Source of the DNA: an uncultured Actinomycetes bacterium
Lineage (GTDB): Bacteria > Actinomycetota > Thermoleophilia > Solirubrobacterales > Thermoleophilaceae
Reading direction: 5' to 3'
DNA: 7,019 bases
NCBI GenBank assembly: GCA_946481495.1
Contig: CAMLNW010000140.1
Span: forward strand, 1-7,019
Shown here: positions 1 to 5,413 of the stretch, in pieces
How the letters are laid out: each line of letters starts with the position of its first letter
Numbering within the stretch: the first letter of the stretch is position 1
Translations under genes and position numbers: made by a program
Notes under the pieces: generated by a model
Told to the model about the DNA's origin: nothing
The model's input: only the letters and a program-made list of their open reading frames with translations
Database searches by the model: none

Positions 1-1199
1 TCGGCCCGCTCTATGAGGGCATCCGCGACTTCGGGCGGTACCGCGTCGTGTCACGACCGCTGTTCGGGCGCTCGCTCGACACGGGCAACACCTTCCGGTC
101 GACGCCAGGCGCACTCGACGGGACGGTCGCGGCACTGCAGTACGGCAAGCCGACCGACAACCTGCACGCGACGATCGACCGCGTCCGTTTCTTCCTCTTC
201 CTCGGCGTCCTGATCGGCACGTTGTTCGCCTTCCTCGCGGGCTTCTGGGTCGCGCGGCGCGCGATGCGCCCGATCTCCGGATTGACGAAGGCCGCGCGCG
301 AGGTCGCCCGCACGCGCGACCCCGCGCACACCGAGCTCCCGCGCCCGGTCGCCAATGACGAGGTCGCCGAGCTGTCGACGACGCTCAGCGAGATGCTCGC
401 CGAGCTGGCTGCCGCCCGCAGCGAGACCGAGGCGAGCCTGGAGCGCCAGCGCGAGTTCGTCGCCGACGCTTCGCACGAGCTGCGGACTCCGCTGACCAGC
501 ATCCTCGCCAACCTCGAGCTGCTGCAGGAGGAGCTCGGCCAGCCCGGCGGACCGCGCGACAACGCTGCCGCGACCGAGATCGCCGACTCGGCACTGCGCT
601 CGTCGCAGCGGATGCGGCGGCTGGTCGGGGATCTCCTGCTGCTTGCGCGCGCGGATGCCGGGCGCCGCGAGCAACCGCGCCCGCTCGATCTCGCCGAAGT
701 CGTCCGCGAGGCCGCGCGAGAGGCGGTTTCGGTCGGTGGCGAGCATCCGCTGACGCTCGACCTGCCGGACGGCGACGGCGTGACCGTCGAGGGCTCGCGC
801 GACGACCTGCACCGCCTGGTCCTCAACCTCGTCGAGAACGCGTTCCTGCACACGCCGTCGGGGACGCCGGTCGTGGTCTCGGTGCGCAACGGCGACAAGG
901 ACCTGACGCTCGAAGTCGCCGATCGCGGCCCGGGCGTTCCGGCCGACCGGCGCGAGCGCGTCTTCGAGCGCTTCGCGCGCAGCGCCGGCGACCGCTCGTC
1001 GGTCAGCGGGACCGGCCTGGGCCTGGCGATCGTGCGCGCCGTCGCCGAGGCTCACGGGGGCACGGCGACCGTCCGCGACGCCGACGGCGGCGGCGCGCTG
1101 TTCGAGATTCGCCTGCCAGCGGCGCTCCAAACGGCGCCGGAGCGTGTTCAGAACGGCGACAGCAGCCACTCCACCGTCAAGGGAGCCGCCCAGTCGTGA
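1..1199 (+). CDS. Two-component sensor histidine kinase, 5' end cut by window edge
   Basis: Membrane sensor kinase that would autophosphorylate on histidine and pass the phosphate to a response regulator. The frame is open to base 3, so the true start lies upstream; the GTG at 48 is inside the extracytoplasmic sensor part. In order: the end of the sensor domain, a transmembrane helix (about 189-254), a HAMP linker starting at ARRAMRPI (about 252-420), the HisKA dimerisation domain with H-box SHELRTPL (phospho-accepting His codon 474-476), then a HATPase_c domain. The latter shows the N box NLVENAF (Asn codon 837-839), the G1 box DRGPGVP (from 921), the F box FERFAR and the G2 box GTGLGLAI (from 1008). 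All catalytic motifs are intact. The layout is that of an OmpR-class (EnvZ/PhoR-like) kinase; the partner regulator is probably just outside the window. The stop overlaps the next start by 4 bp. The signal sensed cannot be told from the sequence. Confidence 0.95.
   Translation, partial: GPLYEGIRDFGRYRVVSRPLFGRSLDTGNTFRSTPGALDGTVAALQYGKPTDNLHATIDRVRFFLFLGVLIGTLFAFLAGFWVARRAMRPISGLTKAAREVARTRDPAHTELPRPVANDEVAELSTTLSEMLAELAAARSETEASLERQREFVADASHELRTPLTSILANLELLQEELGQPGGPRDNAAATEIADSALRSSQRMRRLVGDLLLLARADAGRREQPRPLDLAEVVREAAREAVSVGGEHPLTLDLPDGDGVTVEGSRDDLHRLVLNLVENAFLHTPSGTPVVVSVRNGDKDLTLEVADRGPGVPADRRERVFERFARSAGDRSSVSGTGLGLAIVRAVAEAHGGTATVRDADGGGALFEIRLPAALQTAPERVQNGDSSHSTVKGAAQS
1179..1185 (+). 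promoter_or_regulatory. Ribosome binding site for the pentapeptide-like protein
   Basis: AAGGGAG lies inside the last codons of the kinase, 10 nt before the GTG at 1196. It supports that GTG as the start and implies translation directly after, or coupled to, the kinase. Confidence 0.6.
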
Positions 1200-1825
1200 A
1201 GCGAATCGCCGCCCTCCGCCCCTCGCCAGCCCTTGTCATCGCTTGCATCGCCCTCTTCGTCGCACTCGGCGGCGTCTCGTATGGCCTTGCGACCAATTCG
1301 ATCGACAGTCGTGAGATCGCGAACAACACGATTCGCAGCAAGGACGTCCGCGACAACAGCGTCTACACCCGCGACATCCGTAACAACGACGTCCGCGACA
1401 TCGACATCCGTAACGGCACGCTCAAGGGCCGCGACCTCGCCAAGGGCACCATCACCGGCGACAACATCAACATGGCCAAACTCGGCCAGGTCCCCGACGC
1501 CGCGGCGCTCGGCGGCATCGCGGCCTCTCAATACGCGCGCCCCGCAGAGCCGGTGCACCTCGTCGGCACCACCGACGAGCCGAACTACCAGTCCGGCTAT
1601 GTCGTCGCGGGCGCTAGTGACCTCGCGCCTGGGTTCTGGAAGCTCGCGGGGATGGTCTGGCTCCAAGGCAGCGCAGTGGACGGCAACGGAACCGTTTTCA
1701 CCTTGCCCGTTGGCTACCGCCCGGCGGGCGACGCCCACTTCGGCACGACGACGGTCGAGTCCGATGGCGATGTCGTCGCGTCAGGCGATGTCGCGCTTGA
1801 CGGAATCTTCTTCCGAATTCCCTGA
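1196..1825 (+). CDS. Secreted/membrane-anchored protein with pentapeptide-like repeats and beta-rich C-terminal domain
   Basis: A 209-aa protein with no function I can name. Residues 1-11 are basic (MKRIAALRP). Residues 12-32 are a hydrophobic segment that could be an uncleaved anchor or a signal peptide; no lipobox is seen. Residues 36-96 carry I, V, L at positions 36, 41, 46 and so on to 96 without a break, usually preceded by D, T or N (units such as IRNND, VRDID, LKGRD). This is close to the A(D/N)LXX pentapeptide pattern and suggests a short right-handed beta-helix. A linker with DAAALGGIAASQYA (101-114) follows. The C-terminal part (about 118-209) has LPVGYRP and ends LDGIFFRIP, similar to phage tail-fibre or jelly-roll head domains. 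The whole is a fibre-like stalk-and-head design. Similar proteins are, from memory, common in Solirubrobacterales. The GTG start overlaps the kinase stop by 4 bp, so the two are probably co-translated. A surface role linked to the kinase is inference. Confidence 0.8.
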   Translation: MKRIAALRPSPALVIACIALFVALGGVSYGLATNSIDSREIANNTIRSKDVRDNSVYTRDIRNNDVRDIDIRNGTLKGRDLAKGTITGDNINMAKLGQVPDAAALGGIAASQYARPAEPVHLVGTTDEPNYQSGYVVAGASDLAPGFWKLAGMVWLQGSAVDGNGTVFTLPVGYRPAGDAHFGTTTVESDGDVVASGDVALDGIFFRIP

Positions 1826-1860
1826 CCAGCGGCGCGAGAGCCAAGCCTGGCAAGGAAGCA

Positions 1861-1892
1861 GGGGCCGTAGCGTGCAGCGCACGTGAGGCCCC
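1861..1892. terminator. Hairpin between convergent genes, candidate bidirectional terminator
   Basis: GGGGCC (1861-1866) pairs with GGCCCC (1887-1892), and inside it CGTGC (1871-1875) pairs with GCACG (1879-1883) around an AGC loop; a small internal loop separates the two stems. It sits 35 nt after the stop at 1825 and 35 nt from the end of rnj at 1928. No U-tract follows on either strand, so intrinsic termination is uncertain. Confidence 0.45.
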
Positions 1893-1897
1893 GATGA

Positions 1898-1912
1898 CGG
1901 CGCCAGGCGCCG
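1898..1912. terminator. Compact GC hairpin near rnj 3' end
   Basis: CGGCGC and GCGCCG are perfectly complementary around a 3-nt CAG loop, 15 nt beyond the rnj stop codon. It would fold in transcripts from either strand. It is a candidate 3'-end stabiliser or terminator for rnj, again without a U-tract. Confidence 0.4.
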
Positions 1913-1927
1913 GCTATCGCGCCGCTG

Positions 1928-3589
1928 CTAGACCTCTACGACGACCGGCAGCACCATCGGGCGGCGCTTGAGCTTCTTGTAGACGAACGCCGCGACGTCG
2001 GCGTGAAGGCGCGACTGGATCAGGTCGATCTCGCGCAGGTCGTCCTGGGCGCTGCGCGCGAGCGAGCCGATGACGGCGCCACGCAGATCGACCATGAACT
2101 GGTCCTCCTCGTCGACGAACGGCACGCCGCGGAAGATGATCTCCGGCTCTGCGACCGAGCGGCCGCTCTGCTCGGAAACCGTCGCCACAACGATGAAGAT
2201 GCCGTCGGCGGAGAGCATCCGGCGGTCGCGCAGCGCGACGTCCTCGATGTCGCCGACGTCGACGCCGTCGACGAAGATCATGCCCGCCTGCTCCGGCTCG
2301 CCGAACGATGCTCCGTCGGCGTCGATCTCGAGCGGCAGCCCGTTGTCGCCGCTGAAGATCGCCTCGGGATCGATCCCGACCGCTTCCGCGAGCTCGCCGT
2401 GGAGCTTGATCCGCTTGTAGTCGCCGTGGACCGGCATCACGTAGCGCGGGTTGGTGAGATTGAGCATCAGCTTGATCTCCTCCGCGTAGCCGTGCCCGGA
2501 GGCGTGAATCGGTGCCTCACGCGGCGTCACGACATCGGCGCCGATGTGGAACAGGCGGTCGATCGTGTCGTTGACCGCCCGCTCGTTGCCGGGCACCGGC
2601 GTCGCCGAGAAGACGACCGTGTCGCCCTCGTGCAGCTTGACGTGCTGGTGGTCGCCATGGGCCATCCTGCGCAGCGCCGACAGCGGCTCGCCCTGGCTGC
2701 CGGTCGAGAGGATGATCAGCTTGTGGTCGGGGAAGTCCTCGATCTCGCGCGGCTCGACGAGCATCCCCTCGGGGATGTGGATATGGCCGAGCTGGCTGCC
2801 GATGTTGACGTTCTTGCGCATCGAGCGGCCGACCAGCGCCACCTTGCGGCCGAGCAGCTCCGCCGCGTCCACCACCTGCTGGACACGGTGGATGTTCGAG
2901 GCGAACGAAGTGACGACGATTCGCCCGTCGCAGCGCGCGAAGGTCTCCTCGAGCTTCGGCCCGACGAGCGACTCCGACAGCGACCAGCCGCTGCGATCGG
3001 CGTTGGTCGAGTCGCCGCAGAGCAGCAGGATGCCCTCGCTGCCCAATTCGGCGAGTCGCGCGATGTCGGCCGGCACGCCGTCGACCGGAGTCTGGTCGAA
3101 CTTGTAGTCGCCGGTGAGCAGGACAGTGCCCAGATCGCAGGTCAGCGCGTAGGCGTACATGTCGGGGATCGAATGTGCGAGCTTGACCGCCTCGACCTCG
3201 AAAGGACCCGCCTCGCGGACGTCGCCCGGGCGCATGTACTCAACATTGATGTCCTTCAGCTTGTGCTCGTCGAGCTTCGAGCGGGCCATCGCCATCGTCA
3301 GCGGGCCGCCGTAGATCGGCGGCGTGATGTCGAGCTCACGCAGCACGTACGGCAGCGCCCCGATGTGGTCCTCGTGGCCGTGGGTGATGAAGATCGCCTC
3401 GATGTCGTCGACGCGATCGCGCAGGTAGGCGAAGTCCGGCAGCACCAGGTCGATGCCGAGCTGGTCTGGCGCCGGGAACCGCAGTCCGACGTCGACGATC
3501 ACGATCTTGCCCTCGTACTCGAGGACCGTCATGTTCTTCCCGATCTCCCCCAGCCCGCCGAGCGGGAGGACGCGCAGCTTCCCTGACAA
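1928..3589 (-). CDS. rnj: Ribonuclease J (metallo-beta-lactamase / beta-CASP RNase)
   Basis: RNase J combines 5'-3' exonuclease and endonuclease activity in mRNA decay and rRNA maturation in the cytoplasm. The protein is 553 aa, the usual family length, from a TTG start at 3589 that begins MSGKLRVLPLGGLGEIG. Visible are the metallo-beta-lactamase signature THGHEDH (zinc ligands H70, H72, D74, H75), H139 in AHSIPD and D161 in TGDYKFD. The beta-CASP region follows (roughly 210-370) with HASGHGY (362-368) and MPVHGDY (385-391, H388 probably a further zinc ligand). A C-terminal domain ends in KKLKRRPMVLPVVVEV. The frame is open further upstream, but that part overlaps dapA and lacks family similarity, while GGAGAGGG 9 nt before the TTG supports the chosen start. 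It follows dapA after 4 nt, an arrangement known in actinobacteria, so both are probably one transcript. Confidence 0.95.
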   Translation of the reverse strand: MSGKLRVLPLGGLGEIGKNMTVLEYEGKIVIVDVGLRFPAPDQLGIDLVLPDFAYLRDRVDDIEAIFITHGHEDHIGALPYVLRELDITPPIYGGPLTMAMARSKLDEHKLKDINVEYMRPGDVREAGPFEVEAVKLAHSIPDMYAYALTCDLGTVLLTGDYKFDQTPVDGVPADIARLAELGSEGILLLCGDSTNADRSGWSLSESLVGPKLEETFARCDGRIVVTSFASNIHRVQQVVDAAELLGRKVALVGRSMRKNVNIGSQLGHIHIPEGMLVEPREIEDFPDHKLIILSTGSQGEPLSALRRMAHGDHQHVKLHEGDTVVFSATPVPGNERAVNDTIDRLFHIGADVVTPREAPIHASGHGYAEEIKLMLNLTNPRYVMPVHGDYKRIKLHGELAEAVGIDPEAIFSGDNGLPLEIDADGASFGEPEQAGMIFVDGVDVGDIEDVALRDRRMLSADGIFIVVATVSEQSGRSVAEPEIIFRGVPFVDEEDQFMVDLRGAVIGSLARSAQDDLREIDLIQSRLHADVAAFVYKKLKRRPMVLPVVVEV

Positions 3590-3593
3590 GTGG

Positions 3594-4454
3594 CTAGACC
3601 CTCTCCGCCAGGCCGTGCGCCTCGAGGGCCGCGCGGATCGTTGCGAGCTCCTCAGGAGAGGCTTCGACCATCGGCAGGCGTACACCGCCGACGTCGTGGC
3701 CGAGCAGGTTCAAGGCCGCCTTGGTCGAGATACAGGCCGGTGCCACGGAAAGCGCATCGTAGAGCGGCATCAAACCGGCCTCGATCGCATGGCGCTCCTG
3801 AGGCTCGTCGATCATCCGGCGCAGCTCGCTGCCGACCAGGTGCGAGGCGACGAGGATGCCGCCGGTCCCCCCCATGTCGAGCACGGCGGCGAGCATGTCG
3901 TCGTTGCCCGCGAGCAGGTCGAGCCCGTCGATCGGCGCCAGATCGTCGGCGCGCGCCTGCTTGACGGCGACGATGTTCTCGATCTGCCCGAGCTCGGCGA
4001 GCAGATCGTTTGGCATGTCCACGCCCGAGCGCAGCGGGATGTTGTAAGCGACGATCGGCAAGTCGGTCGAGTTCGCGATCGCCCTGTAGTGGGCCAGCAG
4101 CCCACGACGGTTGGGCCGGTTGTAATACGGCGCCACGACGAGCACGCCGTCGGCCCCGGCCGCCGCCGCGCGCGCTGTCAGCTCGACGGCGTGGCTGGTG
4201 TCGTTCGAGCCGGTTCCGGCGATCACCGGCGCACCGGGACGCTCGGCGCGCGAGACTTGGACGCCGATGTCCCAGACACGCGCCTTCTCGTCGTCGCTGA
4301 GCGTCGACGCCTCGCCGGTCGTGCCGGTCAGGACCAACCCGTCCGAGCCGTTGGCCAGCAGATGGCGGACGAGCTCCGCCGTAGGTTCTTCCGCCAGCGC
4401 CCCATCGGCGTCGAACGGCGTCACCATCGCGGTGAGGATGCCCGAGAACGTCAC
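3594..4454 (-). CDS. dapA: 4-hydroxy-tetrahydrodipicolinate synthase
   Basis: Condenses pyruvate with aspartate semialdehyde, the first committed step to diaminopimelate and lysine; cytoplasmic, usually a tetramer of TIM barrels. The GTG start at 4454 gives 286 aa (MTFSGILTAMVTPFD), matching family length and N-terminus, with AAGGTGG 5 nt upstream. The frame is open to 4577, but the extra residues do not look like DapA. Seen are the GTTGEASTL loop (T45, T46), PYYNRP (109-114), catalytic tyrosine Y137 in AYNIP, R142 for substrate carboxylate binding and Schiff-base lysine K165 in VAVKQA. Many relatives have KEA at the lysine; here it is KQA. Within the pyruvate-lyase superfamily a related aldolase is possible, but the dapB and rnj neighbours favour DapA. 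It is divergent from the DUF3052-like gene across a 92-bp gap. Confidence 0.93.
   Translation of the reverse strand: MTFSGILTAMVTPFDADGALAEEPTAELVRHLLANGSDGLVLTGTTGEASTLSDDEKARVWDIGVQVSRAERPGAPVIAGTGSNDTSHAVELTARAAAAGADGVLVVAPYYNRPNRRGLLAHYRAIANSTDLPIVAYNIPLRSGVDMPNDLLAELGQIENIVAVKQARADDLAPIDGLDLLAGNDDMLAAVLDMGGTGGILVASHLVGSELRRMIDEPQERHAIEAGLMPLYDALSVAPACISTKAALNLLGHDVGGVRLPMVEASPEELATIRAALEAHGLAERV
3599..3606 (-). promoter_or_regulatory. Ribosome binding site deciding the TTG start of rnj
   Basis: On the minus strand GGAGAGGG lies within the last codons of dapA, 9 nt before the TTG at 3589. It explains why the rare TTG, rather than any upstream in-frame codon, is taken as the rnj start, and suggests translational coupling. 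Confidence 0.6.
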
Positions 4455-4459
4455 GCAGG

Positions 4460-4466
4460 CCACCTT
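4460..4466 (-). promoter_or_regulatory. Ribosome binding site of dapA
   Basis: The minus strand reads AAGGTGG with 5 nt to the GTG at 4454. It supports that start over the in-frame GTG at 4463 and the ATG at 4490. Confidence 0.5.
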
Positions 4467-4482
4467 ACCGTGCGCGCCTTCG

Positions 4483-4496
4483 AGCGGCATGCCGCT
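4483..4496. promoter_or_regulatory. Perfect 14-bp palindrome in divergent intergenic gap, candidate operator
   Basis: AGCGGCATGCCGCT is its own reverse complement. It lies 28 nt upstream of the dapA start and 50 nt upstream of the ATG at 4547, in the 92-bp region that must hold both promoters. A dimeric regulator could bind it; no regulator family is recognised. No convincing -35/-10 pair is visible for either gene. One such palindrome could arise by chance in several kb of GC-rich DNA. Confidence 0.3.
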
Positions 4497-4546
4497 TGCA
4501 GACTGGTCAGACCGTCTGTCGGAAATGTCACAATGGACGGTCGAAA

Positions 4547-4966
4547 ATGCCTGAGCGCGACTACAGCCACCGCACAACCGTCCAGAAGCTTGGCGTCAAG
4601 GAGGGCGAGCGGATCGAGGTCATCGGCGATGTCGGTCCCGGCCTCCGTGACGGCGTCAAAGCCGCTATCGGCCGCGGCCTCGTCCGCGCCGGCGAGCTCG
4701 ACGGAGCGATCGTCCTCGTCGAGACGCTCGACGAGGCCAAGGAGACCCTCGTCCGCTACCGCACGCGGATCAAGGACTCCGGCTACCTCTGGGTGATCAC
4801 CCGCAAGCGCGGCCACGAGCGCTACGTCAACCAGATGCAGATCGTCCCGGTCGCCAAGCGAATCGGGCTGATCGACAACAAGACCTGCTCGATCGACGAC
4901 GAGCGTTCGGGAATCCGCTTCGTCGTCCCCCGCGCGCTCCGCAAGGACGCGGCCGACGCTGCTTAA
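4547..4966 (+). CDS. DUF3052-like small protein
   Basis: A 139-aa soluble protein with no membrane segment or signal peptide, beginning MPERDYSHRTTVQKLGVKEG. The pattern resembles the actinobacterial DUF3052 family: an N-terminal KLGVKEGERIEVIG segment (14-27), an acidic middle with DGAIVLVETLDEAKE (52-66), the core SGYLWVITRKRG (78-89) and a C-terminal IGLIDNKTCSIDDERSGIRFVVPR (106-129, key residues GL, D, K, S, R, R). The biochemical function of this family is not known to me. The ATG at 4547 is chosen because the family-like sequence starts just after it; the Shine-Dalgarno (GGACGG, 6 nt upstream) is weak. An in-frame start at 4496 would add 17 residues without family character and overlap the candidate palindrome region. 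It is transcribed away from dapA and towards dapB. The family call rests on remembered pattern, not on a search. Confidence 0.7.
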   Translation: MPERDYSHRTTVQKLGVKEGERIEVIGDVGPGLRDGVKAAIGRGLVRAGELDGAIVLVETLDEAKETLVRYRTRIKDSGYLWVITRKRGHERYVNQMQIVPVAKRIGLIDNKTCSIDDERSGIRFVVPRALRKDAADAA

Positions 4967-5010
4967 CGCTAGGCGGCGCGGTTCTTCAGGCTAGGGCTCT
5001 GGCGGGGCTG

Positions 5011-5037
5011 CCCGCGGGTCCTGTCTCCGATTTTGGT
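5011..5037 (+). repeat. Outer inverted repeat, left arm (motif A)
   Basis: A 27-bp sequence starting with the palindrome CCCGCGGG and containing CTGTCTCCGATTTTGG. Its exact reverse complement is at 5370-5396; the match extends to 30 of 31 positions if 5007-5037 is compared with 5370-5400. It begins 45 nt after the DUF3052-like stop. Confidence 0.9.
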
Positions 5038-5155
5038 CCACACGCTTCGGCTTCTGTCGGCGACTGCGCCCCGTGCCTGGCGCGATCGAGGGTGTAGGGC
5101 GCTGACGCTGATCGACGGCAGGGGCTCCGCGCTCGACATCCGCCTGCGCGCGCGG

Positions 5156-5181
5156 ACGCAAAATGCGTCGCCACCCGCGGA
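5156..5181 (+). repeat. Inner inverted repeat, left arm (motif B)
   Basis: A 26-bp sequence beginning ACGCAAAATGCGTCG and ending in CCCGCGGA, exactly complementary to 5319-5344. The first 13 bp (ACGCA-AAA-TGCGT) form a small hairpin on their own. Confidence 0.9.
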
Positions 5182-5237
5182 AACAAACGCCTGAGCACTA
5201 GCCCCAACCGCCAGGCGCCTAACGCTAACGCGCCCTA

Positions 5238-5272
5238 AGAGCGAAAAGCGGTCTCGACCCTGGATTCGCTCT
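5238..5272. repeat. Stem-loop at centre of the inner inverted repeat
   Basis: AGAGCGAA (5238-5245) is complementary to TTCGCTCT (5265-5272), an 8-bp stem with a 19-nt loop. It lies close to the midpoint (5250) of the inner repeat pair. No U-tract follows, so a terminator role is unproven. Confidence 0.4.
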
Positions 5273-5318
5273 CCGCTCCGATCCGCCGAGGGCATGGTAC
5301 GGGGACCAACGTTGTGCC

Positions 5319-5344
5319 TCCGCGGGTGGCGACGCATTTTGCGT
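5319..5344 (-). repeat. Inner inverted repeat, right arm (motif B)
   Basis: Exact reverse complement of 5156-5181. On the + strand it reads into ACGCATTTTGCGT and is followed, after 25 nt, by motif A. Confidence 0.9.
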
Positions 5345-5369
5345 TTGAGGCGCAGGAACGAGCACTCAA

Positions 5370-5396
5370 ACCAAAATCGGAGACAGGACCCGCGGG
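5370..5396 (-). repeat. Outer inverted repeat, right arm (motif A)
   Basis: Exact reverse complement of 5011-5037, containing CCAAAATCGGAGACAG on the + strand and ending in CCCGCGGG. It lies 17 nt beyond the dapB stop codon. Confidence 0.9.
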
Positions 5397-5413
5397 AAGC
5401 GCGCCCCCGATCC

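Larger units (their letters stand above)
4967..5413. other. 447-bp gene-free region between convergent genes, filled with inverted repeats
   Basis: Lies between the stop of the DUF3052-like gene and the stop of dapB. I see no convincing gene in it: the open frames are short, arginine/proline-rich and lack ribosome sites. It contains two nested pairs of long inverted repeats (5011-5037 with 5370-5396; 5156-5181 with 5319-5344) and a hairpin near its centre (5238-5272). The segments between repeats (5038-5155, 5182-5237, 5273-5318) show nothing I can name. Confidence 0.8.

Noticed and set aside
51..1169. A 372-codon open frame on the - strand opposite the histidine kinase
   Set aside because: Low-complexity Arg/Ala-rich translation with no recognisable domain; the + strand frame has every kinase motif.
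1861..1912. Classic intrinsic terminator with U-tract
   Set aside because: The hairpins are strong but no run of T follows on either strand, so they are listed only as candidate terminators.
2003..3586. A 527-codon open frame on the + strand opposite rnj
   Set aside because: Long antisense frames are usual in GC-rich genes. Its translation is rich in R, D, V, A without motifs, while the minus strand encodes a full RNase J.
4455..4546. Lysine riboswitch or other leader RNA upstream of dapA
   Set aside because: The gap to the divergent gene is only 92 bp, too short for a lysine riboswitch, and no known aptamer core is visible.
3453..4796. A 447-codon + strand open frame across the rnj start, dapA and part of the DUF3052-like gene
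   Set aside because: It crosses three better supported genes and shows no domain; a compositional shadow.
5011..5396. CRISPR array or integron-type attachment site
   Set aside because: The repeats are inverted and only two copies each, with unequal spacers; there is no array, integrase or cas gene in the window.
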